Source: Salvelinus alpinus
Lineage: Eukaryota > Chordata > Actinopteri > Salmoniformes > Salmonidae
NCBI RefSeq assembly: GCF_045679555.1
Contig: NC_092096.1
Span: 14,565,056 to 14,629,055 of the forward strand
Length of the DNA stretch: 64,000 nt
Direction of reading: 5' to 3'
This document shows positions 24,001 through 36,000 of this stretch, one piece after another. Below the pieces are notes generated by a model. The model had not been told where the DNA came from, made no database searches, and saw only the letters and a list, made by a program, of their open reading frames with translations. Each line of letters starts with the position of its first letter. Position 1 is the first letter of the stretch. Made by a program: the position numbers and the translations under genes.

Positions 24001-27000
24001 CATTGATTTAGTGAACTAATTAGAGTTTTAGCGCTCAGAACTACCTAATTGGGTGAGCACAATGAGTTGGGGATTTGAATGTTCTCTCCGCCCTCTTCTT
24101 TCCCTTTATGCCCAGGTACATCGGGTGGGCAGATGTCCGGCGATGGGAAGGCGGGACCCCCCACCATGGGCCCCCGCGGTGGCTTCCCCATGGGCATGGG
24201 TAGGGGCCGAGGCCGCTTCCCTGGCCCTCCTGGCCCTGGAGGAGAGCGCTTCCCTGGGCCCATCGGACCCGGAGGGCCACCACCACACTTCCCAGGTGAG
24301 TACTCTTCCCGTTCCAGCAGTCGGGTCGGTCCGTTCACACGGCTCTCGGCTAAAACCAGGGTGTCTGCTGGTTCTTAAAGCCTGTCTTAAGTTGATTTAT
24401 AACTCTTAAAGTATCTTAAATTCAGTTTTCAAAGGTCTTAAAAAATGTGACAGAGATGACTACAGTGTTTGTTATATTGTGCTGTTGCTTAATTGTTGAC
24501 ACTTGGCAAAAAAAAAAATCTAAACAACGGAACGTCAAATAATACTGGAGGCCACTTTCAAGATGTTGGAGAGAGCTATCCAACCACATGTTTTTAAATC
24601 GACTTACTGTTAACCCGTAAGTCTAAGCCGGGGGGTGGGGTTCTACTAAGCTATATGGAATTGTTTTAAGAAGGTCATACTAAAGATCATTTTACTATAC
24701 TGAACGAAAATAAACGCAACATGCAAGAATTTAAGATTATTCCGAGTTACAGTTCATATAAGGAAATCAGTCAATTGAAATATATAAATTAGGCCGTAAT
24801 CTATGGATTTCACATGATTAGGTATCCATTGGTCACAGATACCTAAACAAAATGGGCCTCGGGATCTCGCCATGGTATCTCTGCATTCAAATTGCCATCG
24901 ATTTAAAATGCAATTGGGTTTGTTGTCCGTAGCTTATGCCTGCCTATACCATAACCCACCGCCAACATGGGGCAATCTGTTCACAAAGTTGACGTCAGCA
25001 AACCGCTCGCCCACACAAAGCTATACACGTGTTCTGCGGTTGTGAGGCCGGTTGGACGCACTGACAAATTCTCTAAAATGACGTCGAGGGTGGCTTATAG
25101 TAGAGAAATTAACGTTCAATTGTCTAGCAACAGCTCTGGTGGACGTTAAAGATAAACTTCTCCTTAATGCAACCGCTGTGTCAGATTTCAAAGAAGCTTT
25201 ACAGCGAAAGCACACCATGCAATAATCTGAGTACAGCGCTCAGCCACCAAAACAAGCCATACAGATACCCGCCATGTTGTGGAGTCAACAAAAGTCTGAA
25301 ATAGCGTTATAAATATTCACTTACCTTTGATCTTCATCGGAATGCACTCCCAGGAATCCCAGTTCCACAATAAATGTTTGTTTTGTTCAATAAAGTAAAT
25401 CTTTATGTCCAAATACCTCCTTTTTGTTCGCGCGTTTAGTTCACCAATGCGCGGACTCTAAGTCCAGACAAAGTCAAAAAAGTTCCATTACAGTTCGTAG
25501 AAACATGTCAAACGATGTATATAATCAATCTTTAGGATGTTTTTATCATAAATCTTCAATAATGTTTCAACCGGACAATTCCTTTGTCTTTAGAAAGGAG
25601 AGGGAACGGCGCTCGTGCTCACGGCCGCGCGCGATAAACAACTCATAGCTTTCAACTGAGCCACCCACTCTGACTGGTCTTATTCGCTCCCCTTTCACCA
25701 TAGAAGCCAGTCTTTAGAACAACGTTCAAAAGACTGTTGACATCTAGTGGAAGCCTTAGGAAGTGCAACATGACCCCATTCACACTGTATATTGGATAGG
25801 CAATCACTTGGAAAAACTACAAACCTTAGATTTCCCACTTCCTGGTTGGATTTTTCTCAGGTTTTCGCCTGCCATATGAGTTCTGTTATACTTAGACATC
25901 ATTCAAACAGTTTTAGAAACTTCAAAGTGTTTCCTATCCAAATCTACTAATAATATGCATATTTTAGCTTTTGGGCCTGAGTAGCAGGCAGTTTACTCTG
26001 GGCATGCTTTTAATCTGAACGTGAAAATACTGCCTCCTAGCCAGAAGAGGTTTTAATGCAGTCAGCATGCCAATTGCACGCTCCCTCAACTTGAGACATC
26101 TGTGGCATTGTGTTTTAGTGGCCTTTTGCCCCCGGTGTTATGATCATGCTGTTTAATCAGTTTCTTGATATGCCACACCTGTCCAGTGGATGGATTATCT
26201 TGGAAAACAAGAAATACTCACTAACAGGGATGTAAACAAATTTGAGAGAAATATATATTTTTTTAGTTTATGAAACATGGGACCTACAATTTACGTGTTG
26301 CGTTTTATATTTTAGTTAAGTGTATTTGCTTTTGAATTTTAAGACCACTTGAAGTATCAAAATATATAGCAACATTTTGGGGGGATTAACGTTTTTATTT
26401 GGCCTTACTGCTATTAGTTTAATGCAAACGCATTGAATACGATTCACTGCATGGAACAATAGATAGTAGTAGACTCCCAAACTCTAAAGGAAGTTTGTTC
26501 TGATGTCTGTCCTATAACATTTAGCTCCTTATTTTTGGCACTAAACAGTCTAGTCTCTGTCATTCTAATCCCAGTCTAAACTGAGGGGGTCTACTAAACT
26601 ATATGAAATTGTTTTAAGAAGGTATTACCAAGGATTAATTTTGCTCTTTTAATATTTTTTTATCTAAAATAATTTGAACATTTGGCCGTACTGTTATTAG
26701 CCCATACAAATGCACTGATTAAAACTAGGACAGCCTCAGGTTATTGTGAGTGTAACAATTATTTCTCAACTGTCAATACAGATGAAATAACACCACTTTA
26801 CAGAGTATGTCATTGAGATGATGTCACAGCAGAGTGGGCCAATAACACCACTTTACAGAGTATGTCATTGAGATGATGTCACAGCAGAGTGGGCCAATAA
26901 CACCACATTACAGAGTATGTCATTGAGATGATGTCACAGTGGAGCGGAGTGGGCCAATAACACCACTTTACAGAGTATGTCATTGAGATGATGTCACAGT

Positions 27001-30000
27001 GGAGCGGAGTGGGCCAATAACACCACTTTACAGAGTATGTCATTGAGATGATGTCACAGTGGAGCGGAGTGGGCCAATAACACCACTTTACAGAGTATGT
27101 CATTGAGATGATGTCACAGTGGAGCGGAGTGGGCCAATAACACCACTTTACAGAGTATGTCATTGAGATGATGTCACAGTGGAGCGGAGTGGGCCATTCC
27201 GTAGCTTATATAGGTCTACCGATGGAGAGTTTCTGTAGGACATTACATTTACTGTTAAATCAATTGCATGGCTATCTAACAGCAATATCATATTTAGAGT
27301 TAGCGAATCTAGCTAATGTGTTTTGAGTTCCTCCTTCCTCAGGTGGTGAATAGCCTAGGCCAATGGGTACAAAAAACATTCAGGCTAATTAATCTCTAAA
27401 GATCCAAATGTATATCTGATTATTCTGGATCCTATTTTGACATGTTGCACATGAAAATATAACCATCATGCCGTTCCCTGAACAAATAGATGAAATGGCC
27501 AACTTATTTTATGTCTGTCTTGGTACTGGAAAAACAGCCAGTCCTAAAAAAGACTACTTTTTGCCAACATGGGCTCATTTCTGGAGGGGAATGTTAGCAG
27601 CTGTGGCAGACCTCAAAATAACTATTAAATAGCGTTCCAAGTGGCATTAAAAAGGTTGTTTAAGTCTTAAATTCAACTAAATGGAACCGGCAGATACCCT
27701 GAAAAACAGTACACCGGAAAGGAAGCCCATTTTAATTGGTTAAATTTAAACCGTGCCCTGACTACAACCAATGAAATGGCTTCCTTGCTGGTGTACTGTT
27801 TCTGCTGTAAGCGGTGTGAATGGATCTTCCACTGACAGCCAGGCCAGTACTGTTGCTGTTATGCACTGAACTGAAGATGGGTCCTCCTGTCTGTGTATTA
27901 TCCTGTCTTCCACGTGAGCGTATGTGGAAAGGATTGGACGCACCAACTACCATCTCTCTACACATTTGTCCGTTTCAATACAGTCTGACTGTTCTCTGTC
28001 CCCTTGCTTTCAGAAGTTGAGTGAAGTACTTGGATTGGGGGGGGGGGGGGGTATTCAACATTTGTTTTATCCAGTTTTGCCCCTGTCTTTACCCCCCTTC
28101 AGATAAAAAAAACTCACCTTCTTTTTGCTTTGGCAACTTCTTCCTGTGTTGCTAGCTGCGCTGCTGCCATTGGCCGAATGGCCAGTGAGGTCACTGTGGC
28201 ACCAGCCTTGTTGTGATTGTGTTTTTCTCCCACTAGGGTCGGGGATGAGGCCACCTGAACTCATTAACCATAGACACCAAGAAGGCCACCTGATGGATAT
28301 GAATTTCAATTGCTTCCCGCCGGGACGTGATGGGAATTGGCGACCCAGAGGTGAAATGCCTCGACTCCTGTTGACAACAGTGCTAGGGTTGGCAAATTTC
28401 CCCAAATCTTCCCAAAAATCCCAGATTTTCCATAAATCTCAGTTGGAGGATTTATGTAATCCGCAGGGAATTTACTGCGATGGAATCTTCCAACCTGGAA
28501 TTTTGGGGAATTTTGGTCATGTTTTGGATTTTTGCAACCCTTCAGTGCTAATGTACTAAATAAGAATGATTACCCCTCTCCCCCCTTTTACATGTTCTCT
28601 TTATTAAGGCCTCTGTCTGTGGAGTCCTGGGCTGACTGACTGGCTGGCTGACCAAGCCTCTTTATTAAGGCCTGTCTCTCTGTCTATGGAGTCCTGGGCT
28701 GACTGACTGGCTGGCTGACCAAGCCTCTTTATTAAGGCCTCTGTCTGTGGAGTCCTGGGCTGACTGACTGGCTGGCTGACCAAGCCTCTTTATTAAGGCC
28801 TCTGTCTGTGGAGTCCTGGGCTGACTGACTGGCTGGCTGACCAAGCCTCTTTATTAAGGCCTCTGTCTGTGGAGTCCTGGGCTGACTGACTGGCTGGCTG
28901 ACCAAGCCTCTTTATTAAGGCCTCTGTCTGTGGAGTCCTGGGCTGACTGACTGGCTGGCTGACCAAGCCTCTTTATTAAGGCCTGTCTCTCTGTCTATGG
29001 AGTCCTGGGCTGACTGACTGGCTGGCTGACCAAGCCTCTTTATTAAGGCCTCTGTCTGTGGAGTCCTGGGCTGACTGACTGGCTGGCTGACCAAGCCTCT
29101 TTATTAAGGCCTGTCTCTGTCTGTGGAGTCCTGGGCTGACTGACTGGCTGGCTGACCAAGCCTCTTTATTAAGGCCTGTCTCTCTGTCTGTGGAGTCCTG
29201 GGCTGACTGACTGACTGGCTGACCAAGCCTCTTTATTAAGGCCTGTCTCTCTGTCTGTGGAGTCCTGGGCTGACTGACTGGCTGGCTGACCAAGCCTCTT
29301 TATTAAGGCCTGTCTCTCTGTCTGTGGAGTCCTGGGCTGACTGGCTGACCAAGCCTCTTTATTAAGGCCTCTGTCTGTGGAGTCCTGGGCTGACTGACTG
29401 GCTGGCTGACCAAGCCTCTTTATTAAGGCCTCTGTCTGTGGAGTCCTGGGCTGACTGACTGGCTGGCTGACCAAGCCTCTTTATTAAGGCCTGTCTCTCT
29501 GTCTATGGAGTCCTGGGCTGACTGACTGGCTGGCTGACCAAGCCTCTTTATTAAGGCCTCTGTCTGTGGAGTCCTGGGCTGACTGACTGGCTGGCTGACC
29601 AAGCCTCTTTATTAAGGCCTGTCTCTCTGTCTATGGAGTCCTGGGCTGACTGACTGGCTGGCTGACCAAGCCTCTTTATTAAGGCCTGTCTCTCTGTCTA
29701 TGGAGTCCTGGGCTGACTGACTGACTGGCTGACCAAGCCTCTTTATTAAGGCCTGTCTCTCTGTCTATGGAGTCCTGGGCTGACTGACTGTCTGGCTGGC
29801 TGACCAAGCCTCTTTATTAAGGCCTGTCTCTCTGTCTATGGAGTCCTGGGCTGACTGACTGGCTGGCTGACCAAGCCTCTTTATTAAGGCCTGTCTCTCT
29901 GTCTATGGAGTCCTGGGCTGACTGACTGGCTGGCTGACCAAGCCTCTTTATTAAGGCCTGTCTCTCTGTCTATGGAGTCCTGGGCTGACTGACTGACTGG

Positions 30001-33000
30001 CTGACCAAGCCTCTTTATTAAGGCCTGTCTCTCTGTCTATGGAGTCCTGGGCTGACTGACTGTCTGGCTGGCTGACCAAGCCTCTTTATTAAGGCCTGTC
30101 TCTCTGTCTATGGAGTCCTGGGCTGACTGACTGGCTGGCTGACCAAGCCTCTTTATTAAGGCCTCTGTCTATGGAGTCCTGGGCTGACTGACTGACTGGC
30201 TGACCAAGCCTCTTCTCCCCCTCTCACACTATAAGTCCTGGTTTATTGATCATTCTGTCTTAACTGTCAATCTTTATATGCTGTGTTGCTTGTTCTGTTT
30301 CTATTGCTGTTCTGACAGAGTGGCTGTCCAGCACTCCTGAAGCTAGACAACACAATGAGTATAGAAGGGGTGTCTTGGATGGCTGACCTCTTACCATCCA
30401 GACCAGTCAGTCCTGCCTGCTCCATACCAAGCTGGTCTTTCCAGCCATCCAGACCAGTCAGTCCTGTCTGCTCCATACCAAGCTGGTCTTTCCAGCCATC
30501 CAGACCAGTCTGTCCTGTCTGCTCCATACCAAGATGGTCTTTCCAGCCATCCAGACCAGTCAGTCCTGCCTGCTCCATACCAAGCTGGTCTTTCCAGCCA
30601 TCCAGACCAGTCTGTCCTGTCTGCTCCATACCAAGCTGGTCTTTCCAGCCATCCAGACCAGTCAGTCCTGTCTGCTCCATACCAAGCTGGTCTTTCCAGC
30701 CATCCAGACCAGTCTGTCCTGTCTGCTCCATACCAAGCTGGTCTTTCCAGCCATCCAGACCAGTCAGTCAGTCCTGCCTGCTCCATACCAAGCTGGCCTT
30801 TCCAGCCATCCAGACCAGTCAGTCCTGTCTGCTCCATACCAAGCTGGTCTTTCTAGCCATCCAGACCAGTCTGTCCTGTCTGCTCCATACCAAGCTGGTC
30901 TTTCCAGCCATCCAGACCAGTCAGTCCTGCCTGCTCCATACCAAGCTGGTCTTTCCAGCCATCCAGACCAGTCAGTCCTGTCTGCTCCATACCAAGCTGG
31001 TCTTTCCAGCCATCCAGACCAGTCAGTCCTGTCTGCTCCATACCAAGCTGGTCTTTCCAGCCATCCAGACCAGTCAGTCCTGTCTGCTCCATACCAAGCT
31101 GGTCTTTCCAGCCATCCAGACCAGTCAGTCCTGCCTGCTCCATACCAAGCTGGTCTTTCCAGCCATCCAGACCAGTCAGTCCTGCCTGCTCCATACCAAG
31201 CTGGTCTTTCCAGCCATCCAGACCAGTCAGTCCTGCCTGCTCCATACCAAGCTGGTCTTTCCAGCCATCCAGACCAGTCAGTCCTGTCTGCTCCATACCA
31301 AGCTGGTCTTTCCAGCCATCCAGACCAGTCAGTCCTGCCTGCTCCATACCAAGCTGGTCTTTCCAGCCATCCAGACCAGTCAGTCCTGCCTGCTCCATAC
31401 CAAGCTGGTCTTTCCAGCCATCCAGACCAGTCTGTCCTGTCTGCTCCATACCAAGCTGGTCTTTCCAGCCATCCAGACCAGTCAGTCCTGTCTGCTCCAT
31501 ACCAAGCTGGTCTTTCCAGCCATCCAGACCAGTCTGTCCTGTCTGCTCCATACCAAGCTGGTCTTTCCAGCCATCCAGACCAGTCAGTCAGTCCTGCCTG
31601 CTCCATACCAAGCTGGTCTTTCCAGCCATCCAGACCAGTCAGTCCTGTCTGCTCCATACCAAGCTGGTCTTTCTAGCCATCCAGACCAGTCTGTCCTGTC
31701 TGCTCCATACCAAGCTGGTCTTTCCAGCCATCCAGACCAGTCAGTCCTGCCTGCTCCATACCAAGCTGGTCTTTCCAGCCATCCAGACCAGTCAGTCCTG
31801 TCTGCTCCATACCAAGCTGGTCTTTCCAGCCATCCAGACCAGTCAGTCCTGCCTGCTCCATACCAAGCTGGTCTTTCCAGCCATCCAGACCAGTCAGTCC
31901 TGCCTGCTCCATACCAAGCTGGTCTTTCCAGCCATCCAGACCAGTCAGTCCTGTCTGCTCCATACCAAGCTGGTCTTTCCAGCCATCCAGACCAGTCAGT
32001 CCTGCCTGCTCCATACCAAGCTGGTCTTTCCAGCCATCCAGACCAGTCAGTCCTGCCTGCTCCATACCAAGCTGGTCTTTCCAGCCATCCAGACCAGTCA
32101 GTCCTGCCTGCTCCATACCAAGCTGGTCTTTCCAGCCATCCAGACCAGTCAGTCCTGCCTGCTCCATACCAAGCTGGTCTTTCCAGCCATCCAGACCAGT
32201 CAGTCCTGCCTGCTCCATACCAAGCTGGTCTTTCCAGCCATCCAGACCAGTCAGTCCTGCCTGCTCCATACCAAGCTGGTCTTTCCAGCCATCCAGACCA
32301 GTCAGTCCTGCCTGCTCCATACCAAGCTGGTCTTTCCAGCCATCCAGACCAGTCAGTCCTGCCTGCTCCATACCAAGCTGGTCTTTCCAGCCATCCAGAC
32401 CAGTCAGTCCTGCCTGCTCCATACCAAGCTGGTCTTTCCAGCCATCCAGACCAGTCAGTCCTGCCTGCTCCATACCAAGCTGGTCTTTCCAGCCATCCAG
32501 ACTTGTCTGTCCTGATACTCGGCCTACTGGTTCTTGGCTTTCATTGCTAATATCTGGCAAAATCTAAAATGTTGGTCTCGCTAAATCTTTAATTTTGATT
32601 CACAGGACACCAAAGGTGGGTTGCACCAACATGGTATAAATTAATCTCGGATTAGAGCTAATCTAGGGTTATAATTAATCTAGGGTTATAATTAATCTCG
32701 GCCCGTTACAGCATGTTCCATAACGTCATCATTCGTCCCAAGGCTGGGCATATCACAAGCCCTAATTCAATTGTTGTACAAATTGGGAACGTAAATAGCC
32801 TACTAATAATGAGTTAAATTATTATAAAACTCAACAGGATTCAAACTGTCTCTAATTTATACTCTGAGGAACTGTCGTTTTGGTCTCTCCACAGTAGATA
32901 TGCTGCCATTTTATCAGTTAAACCACCTCAAGTGGCATCTCCAATCTTACTTTTTTTTTTATGATTTAATTTAACTAGGATTAATTTAAAACCGAGGTTT

Positions 33001-36000
33001 AAAATTTGGTGCAACAAGATGAGTAGAAAAACATTGATTTAACCCAGTTTAAGAGTTGATGCAGCCCAGCCCTTGTGTCAAACAGTCAGAGAGATGTAAA
33101 TGTGGTCCTTCACGTTGTACAACGTCAGAATTCACGGCTTCTGTTTGAATCCTTTGTGTGTTGCTAAGCTTTAACTTTGATCCCACTAAGTCAAGGTGGC
33201 CGCCAAGGCAGTGACTGAAACATAGAGGATCACACATTATCCACATCTTCTCACCAACACGTCATGCAACTTAAAATGTCACAATTCCTATCCAGAAGTC
33301 ATCAAACCCAAGCTAAGACATTTGCTGCAGTACTTGAGTTCCCTGTTTGTGGTCTCTGGATTCCAAGAACTGCTCGGTGCCCTCTACTGACACTGGGAAC
33401 TGCTCGGTGCCCTCTACTGACACGGGGAACTGCTCGGTGCCCTCTACTGACACGGGGAACTGCTCGGTGCCCTCTACTGACACGGGGAACTGCTCGGTGC
33501 CCTCTACTGACACTGGGAACTGCTCGGTGCCCTCTACTGACACTGGGAACTGCTCGGTGCCCTCTACTGACACTGGGAACTGCTCGGTGCCCTCTACTGA
33601 CACTGGGAACTGCTCGGTGCCCTCTACTGACACTGGGACACCACAATGGTTTAATTTGCTTTCAAACAGTTGGTAGTGAATCCAAACTCAAGACGGTTCT
33701 GTTTTGTGTTTCTGTGTTCCAGGCGGTATGCAGGGCCCACCTCGACCCCCTCTTGGGCCTCTAGGTCCCCCTGGTCCCCTAGGCCCCCCTCCCCCAGGAC
33801 AGGGCCTCCCCCCTCCCATGCAAGGCCCCCCCAACCGTGGCGACCGCCCCCCACCCCCGGTCATGTTCCCCGGCCAGTTCGGCCAGCCCCCCATGGGTCC
33901 TCTCCCCCCTGGCCCTCCCCCACACGGCTTCGGCCCTCCTCTTGGCCCCCCACCCCCCCAACAGGGCCCCCCACCCCCTGGTCATTTCCCTCCTCGCCCC
34001 CCTGGTCCCCTTGGACCGCCTCTGGCCCTCGCTCCCCCACCACACATGACCGGGCCCCGACCTGGAGGTCCCCCACCGGCACCCCATGTCAACCCAGCGT
34101 TCTTCCCTCCTCCTGGGGGTCCTAACAACATGGGGGGCCCTCCTGGAGGAGACGGCAGGGGCCCCAACGGGCCCAACGACCCCTATGGACGGCCACCTCC
34201 ATATGACCGGGGTGACTTCGGACCCGCCGGCAGGTAATATAACCCAACGGGATCATGACATCACGTACTGCCAGTTCTACAGAAAGTCAGTTGTTTCCCT
34301 CCTCCTCCTCCTCTTCTTCATTGGTTCTGTTCCAACCTCCTTTACTGTACTCTAGATGATGGTTCGTGTTTGAAGAAAACTGATCTATTGAATGTCAGAT
34401 ACTGCCAGTTTTAGTCAGAATTTATTTCAGTATGTAGAACAGCTGTGGTAGAAGCAACACAAGGAAATAATCCGACACCTTGTAATTATAGCACTGTCAG
34501 GTTCCCTTGGCAACAGTCCGTCATCGTGTGTGTTTGTGTGGGGGCGTCTTTTAAAAGGGGGGTCTTTTACCTTGGGTATTTTGACTAAGAAGCGTGGTTT
34601 CTTTAGTGACCCTCCTGAATCTCCCTTCCTCCCTCCCTCCCTCCCTCCTCTGGCTGCCTACAGTAACCAGCGTCCCCCGCTAATCTGTGAGTTTGACCTC
34701 AGGGCCCCCCTGCCCCGCGGCTGCCCAGACCCCTGGATTAACGAGGGGTTGGTCGATCTGAAAAATGGCGGCCAGCACTTGCACAATGCGAGTGACCCAG
34801 GGTTAGTAGAAATACTGCCAGACCGCTGAAGGAACATTAGGAACTAGCTTCCCCTGTAATGACCTGGTGCCTGGCTTTGTTGCATTTTGAGAGTGGATGC
34901 TTGTTGTGGTTGATGGATTGGCCGAGCTACGATTTTGATAAGCGTTAGTAAACTGTGTGGTGTGTTGTTGTGTATTTCCTTAGATTAGCTAGTTATCAGT
35001 GGTGTTAATTCCCACAGGCTTGGATAACGTGGTTTGCATCTGCTGTGTAGTTTTTAGTTGTCCATTAACTGTGTGTGTTCCTTGACTCGTCTGATTGTCT
35101 CACCCCTCTGTTTTTCTCAATCTCTCTGGCTCTTGATCAATTTCTCGGTTTTCTTGCAACCTCGCAAAATTCATTGGCGGAGAACAGCCATGGTCCCTCC
35201 CCTCTGACCTTCTCCTCCAATGACTTTTGAGAAGGCGAGGAGTTAGGAAAGACCCATTGGAAAAAAATTGCGTTTCCTTCCTCTTAAACGTCCTCTTTCC
35301 TGTATCTGGTGGTTCTGAGTTTGTCGTTGAGTTTGAATACTTTTTTGTTTGTTGGATATTGACGCTGTCTCCTTCCTGCTTGTCTCTGTCCCAGGGAGAT
35401 GGAGTCGGCGAGGACACCGCTGAGCGAGGCAGAGTTTGAGGAGATCATGAACCGGAACAGAGCCATCTCCAGTAGTGCCATCTCTAGGGCGGTGTCAGAT
35501 GCTAGCGCTGGTATGGATCATGCCCTAAACACACACCTCACAAGTACTACAACACACTACAGAGGGGCTGAACACACACACACACACACACACACTTTAT
35601 GTGCTGCTTGTAGATTGTATTGCGTACTTTCACAAGTGACCCTTATCTAAGTGTCTGAGCTATACCCTGTGATGTTAATGTCTTCCTTTCTCCATTAGCT
35701 GACTATGGCAGTGCCATAGAGACTCTGGTGACGGCCATCTCTCTGATCAAGCAGTCTAAGGTGTCTGCTGACGACCGCTGTAAAGTTCTCATCAGCTCTC
35801 TACAGGACTGTCTCCACGGCATCGAGAACAAGTCCTACGGCTCTGCCTCCAGGTAAATACAACCTCTTCCTCGTTCTCCTGTGGTTCCTGTTGGGGGGGG
35901 GGTCAGTTCCATTTCAATTCAGGGAGCACACAGAAATTCGAAATCTTCTTGAATTTTAAAATGGTTTACTTTCTGAATTGACTGGAATTCTAAGGGAATT

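Larger units (their letters stand above)
24632..26740. repeat. Ancient local direct duplication interrupted by a transposon
   Basis: A block starting CTACTAAGCTATATGGAATT near 24640 recurs in diverged form as CTACTAAACTATATGAAATT near 26589. The partner segments GGCCTTACTGCTATTAG near 26401 and GGCCGTACTGTTATTAG near 26683 also match. The first copy is split by the Tc1-like element, so duplication came before insertion. Confidence 0.65.
18830..27476. repeat. First copy of an 8.6-kb duplicated block
   Basis: Aligns with 55320-64000, with a position offset near 36,521-36,537. It contains the end of the cct2 intron-2 array, cct2 exons 2 and 1, the divergent promoter, cpsf6 exons 1-5 and the nested transposon in intron 5. 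Differences are scattered up to about 25,400 and absent by eye after that. Confidence 0.95.

Noticed and set aside
24696-26324. Active transposase gene
   Set aside because: The frame is interrupted by a nested insert, frameshifts and loss of the catalytic part.
30355-32550. 731-codon plus-strand open frame and several long minus-strand frames
   Set aside because: They lie inside a 51-bp tandem array in cpsf6 intron 5. The unit is divisible by three and has no stop in several frames, which explains open frames on both strands.
33264-33764. 166-codon frame before cpsf6 exon 6
   Set aside because: It is mostly the 30-bp array in intron 5 running into exon 6 in the wrong frame.
33670-34125. Alternative-frame proteins across cpsf6 exon 6
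   Set aside because: The GC-rich proline exon leaves all frames open. Only the frame [20 protein letters not shown] continues correctly through both splice junctions.
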